From NCBI RefSeq assembly GCF_024622505.1, contig NZ_JANKAS010000006.1:1-64000 (forward strand): a DNA stretch of 64,000 nt. Direction: 5' to 3'. Shown here piece after piece: positions 46,403 through 54,903 of the stretch. The position numbers and the translations under genes were made by a program. Under the pieces are notes generated by a model. The model worked only from the letters and a program-made list of their open reading frames with translations. It searched no databases and had not been told where the DNA came from. The stretch comes from Irregularibacter muris. GTDB taxonomy: Bacteria > Bacillota > Clostridia > Eubacteriales > Garciellaceae. Position 1 is the stretch's first letter; each line of letters begins with the position of its first letter.

Positions 46403-47824
46403 ATGAAAATAATAGAGATTGGAACCAAAGGGGAAACAAACAGGGGGCTGCAAAAAAAGTATAATGAGCAGCAGATACCCCATGGATTAGACTATTCTCT
46501 CTTATTTGAGTATTGTGACCAAGGGATTTGTGTAACAGATGAATTTGGAAATATTAAATACATCAATGATCATTATTATAGACTATTTTATCCTAAGGGT
46601 GTTCCTATGGAGAAGAAAAATATACTAAAAGATAATCATGATAAGATCATAGTCAATGCCTTCAGGGATAGAAAAAGCACACAAGGTACCCTTGTCAATC
46701 AAGCAGGACTCATTATTTCCGAGGTACAGGCTTGGCCTATGTTTTCCAAAAATCAATTTAAAGGCGTAGTAGCAAGTTATGGAATTAGGGAAAGAGATGC
46801 AAATAGATCAACTAAGATATATGAATTGAAAGGAAATGAGATTATGGGTTTAAAGGGGCCCTTTAAAGAAATCATTGGGGAAAGTGAAAACATCAAAAAA
46901 GTTTTGTTAATGGCACAAAGAGCTTCTCAAATCACTTCCACTGTTTTGATTAGAGGAGAAAGTGGTACAGGCAAGGGATTGGTAGCGGAAGCCATCCACA
47001 AATATAGCCAAAGAAAAGATCAGCCCTTTGTGGTGGTTAATTGTGGTGCCATCCCCTCTACTTTGTTAGAATCTGAATTATTCGGACACGAGCAGGGAGC
47101 CTTTACAGGTGCTATAAGAAAGAAAATAGGAAAATTTGAATTGGCCCAGGGTGGAACGATATTTTTAGATGAGATAGGGGACCTTCCTTTAGAAATGCAG
47201 GTTAAACTCCTAAGAGTTATTCAGGAAAAAAGATTTGAACGGGTAGGAGGCAATGAGACGTTAGAGGTGGATGTAAGGATAATTTCTGCCACCAATAAAG
47301 ATTTAGAAAAAATGGTGAAAGAAGGAGATTTTAGAGAGGATTTCTATTATCGTCTAAATGTTATTCCTCTATGCCTGCCTAGTTTGCGGGAAAGAATGGA
47401 AGATATTTCTCGACTGACCAAACATTTTGTCTGCAAAATCTCTCAGGAGATGGGAAAAAGCCCTGTGGAATTTAGTAGAGAAGCCTTAGAGGCCATGAGC
47501 CAATATCATTGGCCTGGCAATATAAGGGAGTTAGAAAACCTAATTGAAAGAATTATCGCTTTATCGAGTAAAGAGATCGTAGAGATATATGATTTGCCTG
47601 ATTATATCTCTAATATCTATGAGTTTGTAAGTTCGGAATCCCCTGAAACTGGACTGATCAATATGAATAATAAGGGCTGTATAGCTACCCTTGAGGAATA
47701 CGAAAAGGAAATTATTGAGTCGGCTATCAACAAGTTTGGCAGTTTTAATGCTGCAGGGAAAGCCTTAGGCATAACCCATAAAACCGTGGCCTTTAAAGCA
47801 CGAAAATATAAAATAATAGATTAA
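46403..47824 (+). CDS. Sigma-54-dependent transcriptional activator with PAS domain
   Basis: A 473-residue bacterial enhancer-binding protein. A PAS-like sensor (about 25-125, with EYCDQGICVTDEFGNIKYIN) precedes the AAA+ domain: Walker A GESGTGKG, the sigma-54 contact loop GAFTGA, Walker B GGTIFLDEIGDLP, and arginine finger region RDFYYRLNV-like FREDFYYRLN. The C-terminus is a Fis-type helix-turn-helix (AAGKALGITHKTVAFKARKY). Start chosen at ATG 46403 with AGGAGGG upstream. Last gene of the glycerol cluster and the likely activator of the promoter at 40391. Confidence 0.92.
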   Translation: MKIIEIGTKGETNRGLQKKYNEQQIPHGLDYSLLFEYCDQGICVTDEFGNIKYINDHYYRLFYPKGVPMEKKNILKDNHDKIIVNAFRDRKSTQGTLVNQAGLIISEVQAWPMFSKNQFKGVVASYGIRERDANRSTKIYELKGNEIMGLKGPFKEIIGESENIKKVLLMAQRASQITSTVLIRGESGTGKGLVAEAIHKYSQRKDQPFVVVNCGAIPSTLLESELFGHEQGAFTGAIRKKIGKFELAQGGTIFLDEIGDLPLEMQVKLLRVIQEKRFERVGGNETLEVDVRIISATNKDLEKMVKEGDFREDFYYRLNVIPLCLPSLRERMEDISRLTKHFVCKISQEMGKSPVEFSREALEAMSQYHWPGNIRELENLIERIIALSSKEIVEIYDLPDYISNIYEFVSSESPETGLINMNNKGCIATLEEYEKEIIESAINKFGSFNAAGKALGITHKTVAFKARKYKIID

Positions 47825-47833
47825 AAAAAGAGA

Positions 47834-47855
47834 TGGGGCACGATATCCCGTGCCC
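47834..47855. terminator. Hairpin between the sigma-54 activator and superoxide reductase genes
   Basis: GGGCACG and CGTGCCC pair around ATATCC, with flanking AGAGAT/ATCTCT extending the stem imperfectly. A second hairpin (ACTCTAGGAAG with CTTCTAGAGT, about 47876-47910) lies next to the minus-strand gene end. Together they separate the convergent genes. T-runs are poor. Confidence 0.5.
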
Positions 47856-47910
47856 AAGGAATCTCTGACGGTCAAACTCTAGGAAGAATATGTAAGAGCT
47901 TCTAGAGTTA

Positions 47911-48285
47911 TTATTTGACTTCCAATCTTTGGGAATTTTCCCATAAACCATGAATATTGCAATAACTTAGAGCATAGAAAGTACCAGATTCTTTAAGAGC
48001 TAATTCAGTCTTTCCAACATAGTCAGTATATACGTCATACTCTCCGTTAGCGCTAAAATTAAAGTCAGCAACTTCTACAGGGAATTTTACACTATCTGGC
48101 TTAAAGAATACCTTAATCCATACAATATGATGTTCCAAAGTATTTGGATGGGAAATTTCATCTCCGATAGAAATCCCTAACTCAAATTTTTCATCGGCTC
48201 CAACACTTTCAGGTACGTGAATAACAGGAACATGTTTTTCACCCTTCCAATCTCCAGTTTGTAATAAGCCTGCTAATTTTTCCAT
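47911..48285 (-). CDS. Superoxide reductase (neelaredoxin-type, class II)
   Basis: A 124-residue enzyme that reduces superoxide to hydrogen peroxide without making oxygen, common in anaerobes. The mononuclear iron ligands are visible: His in GEKHVPVI, His pair in HPNTLEHHIVWI and Cys/His in CNIHGLW. The N-terminal desulforedoxin (rubredoxin-like) domain is absent, so this is the one-iron form. Start chosen at ATG 48285 with AGGAGG upstream; the longer frame to 48309 lacks one. Single gene. Confidence 0.92.
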   Translation of the reverse strand: MEKLAGLLQTGDWKGEKHVPVIHVPESVGADEKFELGISIGDEISHPNTLEHHIVWIKVFFKPDSVKFPVEVADFNFSANGEYDVYTDYVGKTELALKESGTFYALSYCNIHGLWENSQRLEVK

Positions 48286-48431
48286 ACTATATTCTCCTCC
48301 TAAAATCAATTTAATTACTAATATAGAATATACCCAGAGAGGAAAAAATAAAACATAATATAAATATTGAATCGATAATCTTTGTATAATATAATAGTCT
48401 TGTTGAAATCAAGAAATGAAGGAGACGAGAC

Positions 48432-48929
48432 ATGAGCCTATATCAAGAGTGGAAAAAAACGATTACTGGTCATACAACCCAAGAGGAACAAATGGAATTT
48501 TGGGATGTTTTTTGCAAACAGGAACAAGGAATATACCAAAGTATCTTAGATAAATCTCAGAAAAACATCCAAGGCAAGGTTAGTGAATTAGCCAAAGAGT
48601 ACAATATGAGCGAGGTATATTTTTTAGGATTTTTAGATGGCATAAATGATAGTATCCTAACTCCAATGGATGTAGAATCCTTAGATGGGGATTCAACCAT
48701 TGATATTGAAATAGATTTTGAAAAACTATATTACAATATGCACGCCGTTCCAGCTGAGTGGCTATATACTTTGCCAGAGTGGGACAATATATTAAGTGAG
48801 GAAAAAAGAAAAGAGATTGCAAAACAACAAAAAAGAGATAAAACCATTGTGAAAGAACAAAAGATAGGGAGAAATGATCCCTGTCCCTGTGGTAGTGGGA
48901 AAAAATATAAGAAATGTTGTGGAAAATAA
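48432..48929 (+). CDS. SEC-C metal-binding motif protein
   Basis: A 165-residue protein, mostly helical, of unknown function, ending in a SEC-C zinc motif: [20 protein letters not shown] (three Cys plus Cys/His). The same motif sits at the end of SecA, where it binds zinc and SecB or ribosomes, but here it is attached to an unrelated acidic domain (about 1-125, with [19 protein letters not shown]). Such proteins occur widely in Clostridia. AAGGAG lies 9 nt before the ATG. No functional prediction beyond metal binding is justified. Confidence 0.75.
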   Translation: MSLYQEWKKTITGHTTQEEQMEFWDVFCKQEQGIYQSILDKSQKNIQGKVSELAKEYNMSEVYFLGFLDGINDSILTPMDVESLDGDSTIDIEIDFEKLYYNMHAVPAEWLYTLPEWDNILSEEKRKEIAKQQKRDKTIVKEQKIGRNDPCPCGSGKKYKKCCGK

Positions 48930-48930
48930 T

Positions 48931-48970
48931 AGTAAGGGCTATAAAAGATAATCTTTTATAGCCCTTCTTG
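48931..48970 (+). terminator. Terminator after the SEC-C gene
   Basis: A long stem of AAGGGCTATAAAAGA with TCTTTTATAGCCCTT (48934-48966) followed by CTTG, so the tail is poor in T. It lies 22 nt before the next start. Confidence 0.6.
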
Positions 48971-48991
48971 TAAAAAAGGAGAGATTAACAG

Positions 48992-49474
48992 ATGAATATT
49001 GAAAATAAAAAACAGTATTATGATATCACCCTAAGGCAATTAAAGGGCTTAGTCCAAGGGGAAAGAGATTGGCTAGCCAATAGTGCCAATGCTGCTGCTC
49101 TTCTCTTTAATACCATGAAAGATATTAACTGGTCAGGCTTTTACTTTTATCGAGAAGACCAATTGATCCTAGGCCCTTTCCAAGGGAAACCCGCTTGTAT
49201 CCGTATAGATCTAGGAAAAGGAGTATGTGGTACAGCCGCCCAGAAAAGGAAAACCATTATTGTAGAAGATGTACACAAATTTCCAGGGCACATTGCCTGC
49301 GACAGCGCCTCCAACTCCGAAATTGTAGTCCCCATTATAAAAGAGGATAAATTAATCGGAATATTAGACATTGATAGCCCAGTCTTTAATCGATTTGATG
49401 AAGTTGATGGGAAGTATTTAGAAGAATTTGTGAAGATATTTAAGGAACATTGCCATTGGGATGTTTTCTTGTAG
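48992..49474 (+). CDS. GAF-domain free methionine-(R)-sulfoxide reductase
   Basis: A 160-residue enzyme that repairs free methionine-(R)-sulfoxide. The three conserved cysteines are present in the expected spots: CIRIDLGKGVCG and FPGHIACDSASNSEIVVP. WSGFYFYR early in the chain is the GAF signature of this family. Length matches the family. GGAGAG lies about 8 nt before the ATG. It may serve oxidative-stress defence together with the nearby superoxide reductase. Confidence 0.92.
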   Translation: MNIENKKQYYDITLRQLKGLVQGERDWLANSANAAALLFNTMKDINWSGFYFYREDQLILGPFQGKPACIRIDLGKGVCGTAAQKRKTIIVEDVHKFPGHIACDSASNSEIVVPIIKEDKLIGILDIDSPVFNRFDEVDGKYLEEFVKIFKEHCHWDVFL

Positions 49475-49484
49475 GGGAAGATCT

Positions 49485-49709
49485 ATGTGTCTGCCCCTAC
49501 AAGAAACCATTCAATGGTTTAAAACAATGACAACAGATGAATAGATAAGAGGTGATAAAAATAAAATTTATCCGCCTTTTTGCAAAAAAGTTTGGCAATG
49601 GGGATACTACGACCACATCATTAGAAGTAGGAAAAAATATTTGAAGATATATGGATACATAGAAACCAACCCTTTAAAATGGGAGGAAGATAAATATTTT
49701 ACGCTATGA
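49485..49709 (+). pseudogene. Degenerate IS200-type (REP-associated) transposase fragment
   Basis: The frame from 49485 reads PLQETIQWFKTMTTDE, then an in-frame TAG, then KIYPPFCKKVWQWGYYDHII and KKYLKIYGYIETNPLKWEED before a stop at 49707-49709. The F-x-K, V-W-Q-x-x-Y-Y-D-H-I-I-R and Y-I-x-x-N-P-x-K-W motifs are those of the C-terminal part of Y1 (IS200/TnpA-REP) transposases. The N-terminal half with the catalytic HUH motif is missing. It is a dead remnant between the Met-sulfoxide reductase and feoB genes. Confidence 0.8.
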
Positions 49710-49744
49710 GTTGGTTTATGAACCGCCTCTATTAGACATTATTT

Positions 49745-51892
49745 TTATACTAATCCCAGTAGCCTTGCCCCCTGGGCAACCACAAAACACACTACTATAC
49801 CCGTTATAGTGGGTACCAAGAAAGACATTCCAGTCCATTTCCAGCTCTGGGTTTCCTTACGAATAGTAAAGAGCGTAGTGCCACAGGGCCAATGATTTAG
49901 GGCAAAGAGCATAGTACAAACAGCGGTTAACCAAGTCCAACCATTATCTAAAAATAATTGCTTCATCTGATGTAGACTATCTAATTCCAACATAGCTCCC
50001 TGGGACATATAACTCATAATCAAAATAGGAATGACAATCTCATTCGCTGGTAGCCCTAATATGAAGGCCATTAAGATATACCCATCCATACCTAAAAGCT
50101 TCCCAAAGGGATCTAAAAACTGGGCACAATAGGTAAGCAAACTTACATTCCCTACGGGCACATTAGCCATCCCCCAGATAACTAACCCAGCGGGTGCTGC
50201 CACTACGATTGCCCGGCCTAGTACAAACAAAGTACGATCAAAAATAGAGCGAACAATGATTTTTCCTACTTGAGGCTTTCTATAGGGAGGTAATTCTAAA
50301 GTAAAGGAAGAGGGCAGTCCCTTTAACAGCGTTTTAGATAGTACTTTAGAAATGACTAGGGTAATCCCCACTCCTAATAAAATTGCCAATAATACCGCGC
50401 CTGTAGCCCCAAAGGAACTCATAAGACCAGTGCCCCCTACAAAAAACATACTTGCTAAAGCAATTAAAATAGGAAATCTACCATTACAGGGGACAAAGTT
50501 ATTGGTGATGGTAGCAATTAGTCTTTCCCTAGGTGAGTCAATGATTCTGCAGGCGATAACCCCTGCAGCATTGCATCCAAAACCCATACACATAGTCAAG
50601 GCTTGTTTTCCATGGGCACAGGCCTTTTTAAAATAATGGTCTAGATTAAAGGCCACCCTAGGCAAATATCCTAAATCCTCTAATAGAGTGAAAAGAGGAA
50701 AAAAGATAGCCATAGGGGGAAGCATGACAGAGACTACCCAAGCCAAGGTACGGTAAACTCCTAATACAAGGAGGCCATGGAGCCATTGGGGAGCATTTAT
50801 CCCATGGAAAAAGGTAGTTAGATGATCTTCAATCCAAAACAATCCCTTGGCCAACAGCTCAGAGGGAACATTTGCCCCTTCAATGGTGATCCAAAAGACT
50901 ACGCCTAAAAGGGCAATCATGATGGGAATGCCAAATAATCTAGAAGTAAGGATGTTGTCAATTCGATGATCTAAGGCATTATAATGTTTATTTTCAAAGG
51001 ATACTACTTTTTTACTCATATCCTCAGCGGTTTGAACAATACTGGACACAATAAGATCTCTTAAACTTTCTCTTTCAATTCCTTCGGTTTCTAAGTTTTC
51101 TCTAGCCTGAGTAATTTTTTCTTTTAGCCCATTATCTTGAGATAAATCCAGATCAAGATAATCTTTCATAGAAGCCAATAGGGCCTGATCTCCATCCATT
51201 AAACGCAGGGCAGCCCATTTGCTATTTATTTTATGATCGACCACATCATTTATATAGATTTCAACTTCTTCCACTGCCTTTTCCAAGTCTTTAGGATAGG
51301 AAATTTTAATAGGCTTAGTTTCTATCTTACCTAAAGCTACCTTTTCCACGGTATCTTTAAGCTCTTCCAAACCCTGGCCACTTCTTGCCGTGGTCCCTAC
51401 CACAGGAATGCCCAAAAGGCTTGAAAGCTTTTTTAGATCTACGGTGATTTTTTTTCTTTTGGCCTCGTCTAGCAGATTTACGCAAAGAACCACCTTATCA
51501 GTGATCTCCAAAATTTGAAGTACAAGATTTAAGTTTCTTTCTAAACAAGTAGCATCGGCTACGATTACTGTGGCGTGGGGATTGCCAAAACAAAGAAAGT
51601 CTCTAGCGACTTGCTCTTCTACAGAGTTAGCCAATAAGGAATAGGTGCCAGGTAGGTCAACCAATACATAAGGCCTATCCCGGTGAGCATATCTCCCTTG
51701 AGCATTGGTCACGGTCTTGCCAGGCCAGTTGCCAGTATGTTGATTTAGACCGGTAAGACTATTAAATACTGTACTTTTTCCTGTGTTGGGATTGCCTGCC
51801 AAAGCAATGACAATATCGTCTGGGGATTCTAATTGGATCTCAAACATTTGATCTAAAGCCCCTAAACCAGTAGATTGGTTCGTTAAACCCAT
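49745..51892 (-). CDS. feoB: Ferrous iron transport protein B
   Basis: A 715-residue ferrous-iron permease. The N-terminal G domain has G1 GNPNTGKST, G3 DLPGTYSL and G4 NLLD, followed by a helical GDI-like region, and the membrane part has two Gate motifs with MGFGCNAAG and GLPANEIVIPIL. This is the standard FeoB layout. It imports Fe2+ under anoxic conditions. It follows feoA by 18 nt and the pair is read away from a DtxR/MntR-type regulator. No feoC is present. Confidence 0.95.
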   Translation of the reverse strand: MGLTNQSTGLGALDQMFEIQLESPDDIVIALAGNPNTGKSTVFNSLTGLNQHTGNWPGKTVTNAQGRYAHRDRPYVLVDLPGTYSLLANSVEEQVARDFLCFGNPHATVIVADATCLERNLNLVLQILEITDKVVLCVNLLDEAKRKKITVDLKKLSSLLGIPVVGTTARSGQGLEELKDTVEKVALGKIETKPIKISYPKDLEKAVEEVEIYINDVVDHKINSKWAALRLMDGDQALLASMKDYLDLDLSQDNGLKEKITQARENLETEGIERESLRDLIVSSIVQTAEDMSKKVVSFENKHYNALDHRIDNILTSRLFGIPIMIALLGVVFWITIEGANVPSELLAKGLFWIEDHLTTFFHGINAPQWLHGLLVLGVYRTLAWVVSVMLPPMAIFFPLFTLLEDLGYLPRVAFNLDHYFKKACAHGKQALTMCMGFGCNAAGVIACRIIDSPRERLIATITNNFVPCNGRFPILIALASMFFVGGTGLMSSFGATGAVLLAILLGVGITLVISKVLSKTLLKGLPSSFTLELPPYRKPQVGKIIVRSIFDRTLFVLGRAIVVAAPAGLVIWGMANVPVGNVSLLTYCAQFLDPFGKLLGMDGYILMAFILGLPANEIVIPILIMSYMSQGAMLELDSLHQMKQLFLDNGWTWLTAVCTMLFALNHWPCGTTLFTIRKETQSWKWTGMSFLVPTITGIVVCFVVAQGARLLGLV

Positions 51893-51910
51893 TTATACAA
51901 CCTCCTAATT

Positions 51911-52156
51911 TTATGATTCAATTGATTCTACAAGAATTTGAGAAGCTTCTTCTGATCTCAAGGCAATAACAGCTCCCCTAATGCCATAGGCTACAGGATC
52001 ACCTGCAGGACTTTTCCTTATGGACTCTACAGTTGTGTTATAGATCAACCCTAAATCCAACATTCGTCTTCGAGCTACCCCCTCTGAAACAAGCTTTTTC
52101 ACCTTGCCAAAGGAACCAACGGGTAATTGGTGTAATGGAATTAAATTTATATTCAT
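51911..52156 (-). CDS. feoA: Ferrous iron transport protein A
   Basis: An 81-residue SH3-like protein that supports FeoB. It has L-x-x-L-P-V-G-like LHQLPVGSFGKVKKLVSEG, then RRRMLDLGLIYNTTVE and GDPVAYGIRGAVIALR, the two conserved family stretches. First gene of the feoAB operon. The region upstream (52202-52236) has an imperfect dyad that may be the iron-regulator site. Confidence 0.92.
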   Translation of the reverse strand: MNINLIPLHQLPVGSFGKVKKLVSEGVARRRMLDLGLIYNTTVESIRKSPAGDPVAYGIRGAVIALRSEEASQILVESIES

Positions 52157-52201
52157 AGAATAAACTCCCTTCTATTAATTTTTTTGTTATTGATCACATA
52201 A

Positions 52202-52236
52202 ATTAGTCATAGGAAACTTTGTTTGCCGTAGCTAAT
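52202..52236. promoter_or_regulatory. Imperfect dyad between feoA and the DtxR/MntR-type gene
   Basis: Arms of 16 nt (52202-52217 and 52221-52236) match at 11 positions, beginning ATTAG and ending CTAAT, with the core AGGAAAC-TTT-GTTTGCC. DtxR/MntR-family dimers bind dyads of about this size. The pairing of site and regulator is inferred from position. Confidence 0.45.
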
Positions 52237-52305
52237 AATAAGATATGAAGAATAGGGTAAATTTGTTACACAATGAAAGGTAAACAAAAAAAGGAGATGG
52301 GATAA

Positions 52306-52809
52306 ATGAAAAAGGATAGAGAATTTCATACCGTGCGAGGGTATCAAATGCTAAACGTAGAAGACAAATTGCTCACTTCCAGTATGGAGGATTATCTGGA
52401 AATGATTTATAGAGTATGTCAAAAAGATGGATATATACGAGTGAATGAATTGGCAGAAAAACTAAATGTTCGTCCTTCCTCCAGCACCAATATGGTCAAG
52501 AAGCTAAGGGAATTGGAATTAGTGGATTATCAAAAATATGGCATTATACAATTGACCAAGGAAGGGAAGGAAATCGGAGGCTTTCTCTTGAAAAGGCATC
52601 AAATTATAGAAAAATTTTTGAAAAATCTGGGTATAAGAAAAACCCTCCTTAAAGATACTGAAATGATAGAACATGATGTGAGCCTGACAACCTTAGAGAG
52701 TATGTATGTTATGAATCAATTTCTAGAGGACAATCCGGATGTATTGGATAAGTATATAGCCTTTAAGGAAGATTTTGATAAAGAGATTGATTTACCCAAT
52801 CAGCTATAA
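52306..52809 (+). CDS. DtxR/MntR-family metal-dependent transcriptional regulator
   Basis: A 167-residue repressor. The winged helix SMEDYLEMIYRVCQKDGYIR with RVNELAEKLNVRPSSSTNMV is typical, followed by a dimerisation and metal-binding domain (EKFLKNLGI, MIEHDVSLTTLESMYVM, with His and Glu ligands). It lacks the SH3 domain, like MntR. It is divergent from feoAB and next to a YtaF/MntP-like gene, so it may respond to Fe2+ or Mn2+. The N-terminal 17 residues before the domain are a basic extension. Confidence 0.88.
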   Translation: MKKDREFHTVRGYQMLNVEDKLLTSSMEDYLEMIYRVCQKDGYIRVNELAEKLNVRPSSSTNMVKKLRELELVDYQKYGIIQLTKEGKEIGGFLLKRHQIIEKFLKNLGIRKTLLKDTEMIEHDVSLTTLESMYVMNQFLEDNPDVLDKYIAFKEDFDKEIDLPNQL

Positions 52810-52935
52810 GTACAAAAAATAAATATATATTACCTGTCCATGAGGAACCAATAGGAAAGTTTACGCATATTTATATATAAAGTGGCCTACTGAGTAGAAA
52901 ATCAACAATAGTAGGAAACAAAGGAGTATATAAAT

Positions 52936-53550
52936 ATGAAAATAATATTACCCGCTTTATTATTTAGTATATCTGCTTGTCTGGACAATGTTGTTGTGGG
53001 TATAGCTTATGGGATAAAAAAAATTAAAATAGGAATCTCTGTAAATATAATGATTGCTTGTATCACAACCTTGGGGACATTTTTGTCCATGGTTTTTGGA
53101 ACCTATATATCGAAACTTTTTCCTCCCTTTGTAGCCAATCTTCTTGGTGGGGGTATGATTGTATTTTTAGGAATATACTTTATTGTGGAAAGTCTAGTGA
53201 AGCTAGAAAGAAACACCCCTGCCAGGACCATGGCTCTTAAGGATATCGAGGATATGAAAAATTATGCAAGAAAGTCTGATGCAGATTGCTCTGGCCATAT
53301 TGATATGAAGGAATCCATCTTTGTGGCACTGGGATTAACTTTGAACAATATAGGCACGGGCATAGCTGCCAGTATCACAGGAGTAAATATTCATATAACT
53401 CTTGTGGCCACCTTTGTCCTAAGTATCCTTACCATTATGTTAGGCAGAGGTATGGGAAATAGAGTATTAGGTAGATTTTTTGGTAAATATGCGCCCTTAA
53501 TCGCGGGGGCATTGCTTGTTCTACTAGGAGGAATAGAAATCGCTCTATAA
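52936..53550 (+). CDS. YtaF/MntP-like membrane protein
   Basis: A 204-residue protein with six helices in two halves. Each half starts with an acidic/Asn motif (ISACLDNVVVGIAYGIKK and ALGLTLNNIGTGIAASITG), the pattern of the MntP manganese exporter and the sporulation membrane protein YtaF. A hydrophilic loop (about 95-125) links the halves. The neighbouring metal regulator supports a metal-efflux role; the YtaF resemblance suggests a spore-former. The gene stands alone with a clean terminator. Confidence 0.72.
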   Translation: MKIILPALLFSISACLDNVVVGIAYGIKKIKIGISVNIMIACITTLGTFLSMVFGTYISKLFPPFVANLLGGGMIVFLGIYFIVESLVKLERNTPARTMALKDIEDMKNYARKSDADCSGHIDMKESIFVALGLTLNNIGTGIAASITGVNIHITLVATFVLSILTIMLGRGMGNRVLGRFFGKYAPLIAGALLVLLGGIEIAL

Positions 53551-53573
53551 TCAGAAAACACATACAGAGAGGG

Positions 53574-53612
53574 AAAAGACAAAGGATTTTAAAGAGATCC
53601 TTTGTCTTTTTA
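53574..53612 (+). terminator. Terminator after the YtaF/MntP-like gene
   Basis: A 14-bp stem (AAAAGACAAAGGAT with ATCCTTTGTCTTTT) enclosing TTTAAAGAG, followed by T residues. Confidence 0.85.
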
Positions 53613-53772
53613 AATGAAAATATGTATCTTAGCTTTGAAATACCTAGATTTTTACTTTGATGGGATAAAATTGAAATAATGATGCCAACAGTAGTCATTT
53701 TCTTGACTAACTAAAAACATAATATTATAATAGAGTTGGCAGATTCTATTTTTAAATGGAAGGAGGACGTTA

Positions 53773-54903
53773 ATGATCAAATTTAATGACATAACAAAAA
53801 GATATAAAGATACAACTATTCTATCGGACATTTCCTTTGAAATTGAAGAGGGACAGTTGGTTGTACTCATTGGTTTAAGCGGATGTGGAAAGACCACAAC
53901 GCTAAAGATGATTAATAGATTAATCAAACCCACCTCTGGCAACATCTTCATCAATGGGGAGGATATTTCTACAAAAGATCCTATTGAACTCCGCAGAAGA
54001 ATAGGATATGTTATACAACAAACTGGTCTTTTCCCCCATATGACCATAAGAGAAAATATTGAAGTTATCCCCCGCGTCGAGAAATTACCTCAAGAAAAAA
54101 TTAATAATCGTACCCTAGAACTGATGAAAATGGTAGGGCTAGAAGAAGAGTTTTTAGATCGTTATCCTACTGAATTAAGTGGAGGGCAGCAACAAAGAGT
54201 AGGAGTGGCAAGGGCCTTTGCCTTGGATCCGGATATTATTTTAATGGACGAGCCCTTTTCAGCTCTTGACCCTATTACAAGAAATCAACTGCAGGATGAG
54301 TTGGTAAGCTTGCAAAGAAAAGTGAAGAAAACCATTGTTTTCGTCACCCATGATATGGCAGAAGCCATAAAAATTGCAGATAAAATATGTATTATGAATA
54401 AGGGACAAATTGTGCAGTATGATACACCAGAAAATATTTTAAAATACCCTGCCAATGATTTTGTATTGGAGTTTGTAGGGAAAAACAGAATTTGGGGATC
54501 CCCCAAATATATTAGGGCAAAGGACATTATGATTGAAAATCCTGTGACCTGTACCCCTGATCTTCCTCTATCGAGATGTTTAGAAAATATGCGCATGAGA
54601 AATGTCAACAGCCTTATGGTGGTAGAGGGAGAAAACCAAAAACTGCAGGGCATCATTAAAGCAAAGCAAATCGCTAAGCAAAAGGATCGTTCTATAGAAG
54701 TCAATCATATTATGCTGAAAGACTTTATCACCACCCATCCAGAGGATACCATTATTAATATTCTCAAAATGGTCAATACAGATGATGTATCTGAAATCCC
54801 TGTATTAGATGAGAGAGGCATGCTAATTGGACTAATTACCCAAAGTAGCCTTGTCAATACACTGAGTCAACAATACATTGTTCCGGATGGGGAGGTGGAA
54901 TAG
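53773..54903 (+). CDS. OpuC/OsmU-type osmoprotectant ABC transporter, ATP-binding subunit with CBS domains
   Basis: A 376-residue ATPase for glycine betaine, carnitine or choline uptake. Walker A is GLSGCGKTT, the signature LSGGQQQRVGVARAF, Walker B IILMDEPFSALDP, and a C-terminal pair of CBS motifs covers about 255-370 (LMVVEGENQKLQGI, VSEIPVLDERGMLIGLI). The CBS pair senses ionic strength in this family. AAGGAGG precedes the ATG. It is followed directly by the permease-binding protein fusion, with no gap. Confidence 0.92.
   Translation: MIKFNDITKRYKDTTILSDISFEIEEGQLVVLIGLSGCGKTTTLKMINRLIKPTSGNIFINGEDISTKDPIELRRRIGYVIQQTGLFPHMTIRENIEVIPRVEKLPQEKINNRTLELMKMVGLEEEFLDRYPTELSGGQQQRVGVARAFALDPDIILMDEPFSALDPITRNQLQDELVSLQRKVKKTIVFVTHDMAEAIKIADKICIMNKGQIVQYDTPENILKYPANDFVLEFVGKNRIWGSPKYIRAKDIMIENPVTCTPDLPLSRCLENMRMRNVNSLMVVEGENQKLQGIIKAKQIAKQKDRSIEVNHIMLKDFITTHPEDTIINILKMVNTDDVSEIPVLDERGMLIGLITQSSLVNTLSQQYIVPDGEVE

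Noticed and set aside
47911-48285. Two-iron desulfoferrodoxin
   Set aside because: The N-terminal four-cysteine desulforedoxin domain is missing, so only the one-iron superoxide reductase is supported.
53652-54047. 131-residue minus-strand frame covering the start of the OpuC-type ATPase gene
   Set aside because: It overlaps the ATPase promoter and Walker A region and has no family resemblance.
54285-54704. 139-residue minus-strand frame inside the OpuC-type ATPase gene
   Set aside because: Shadow frame opposite a conserved ATPase with intact motifs.
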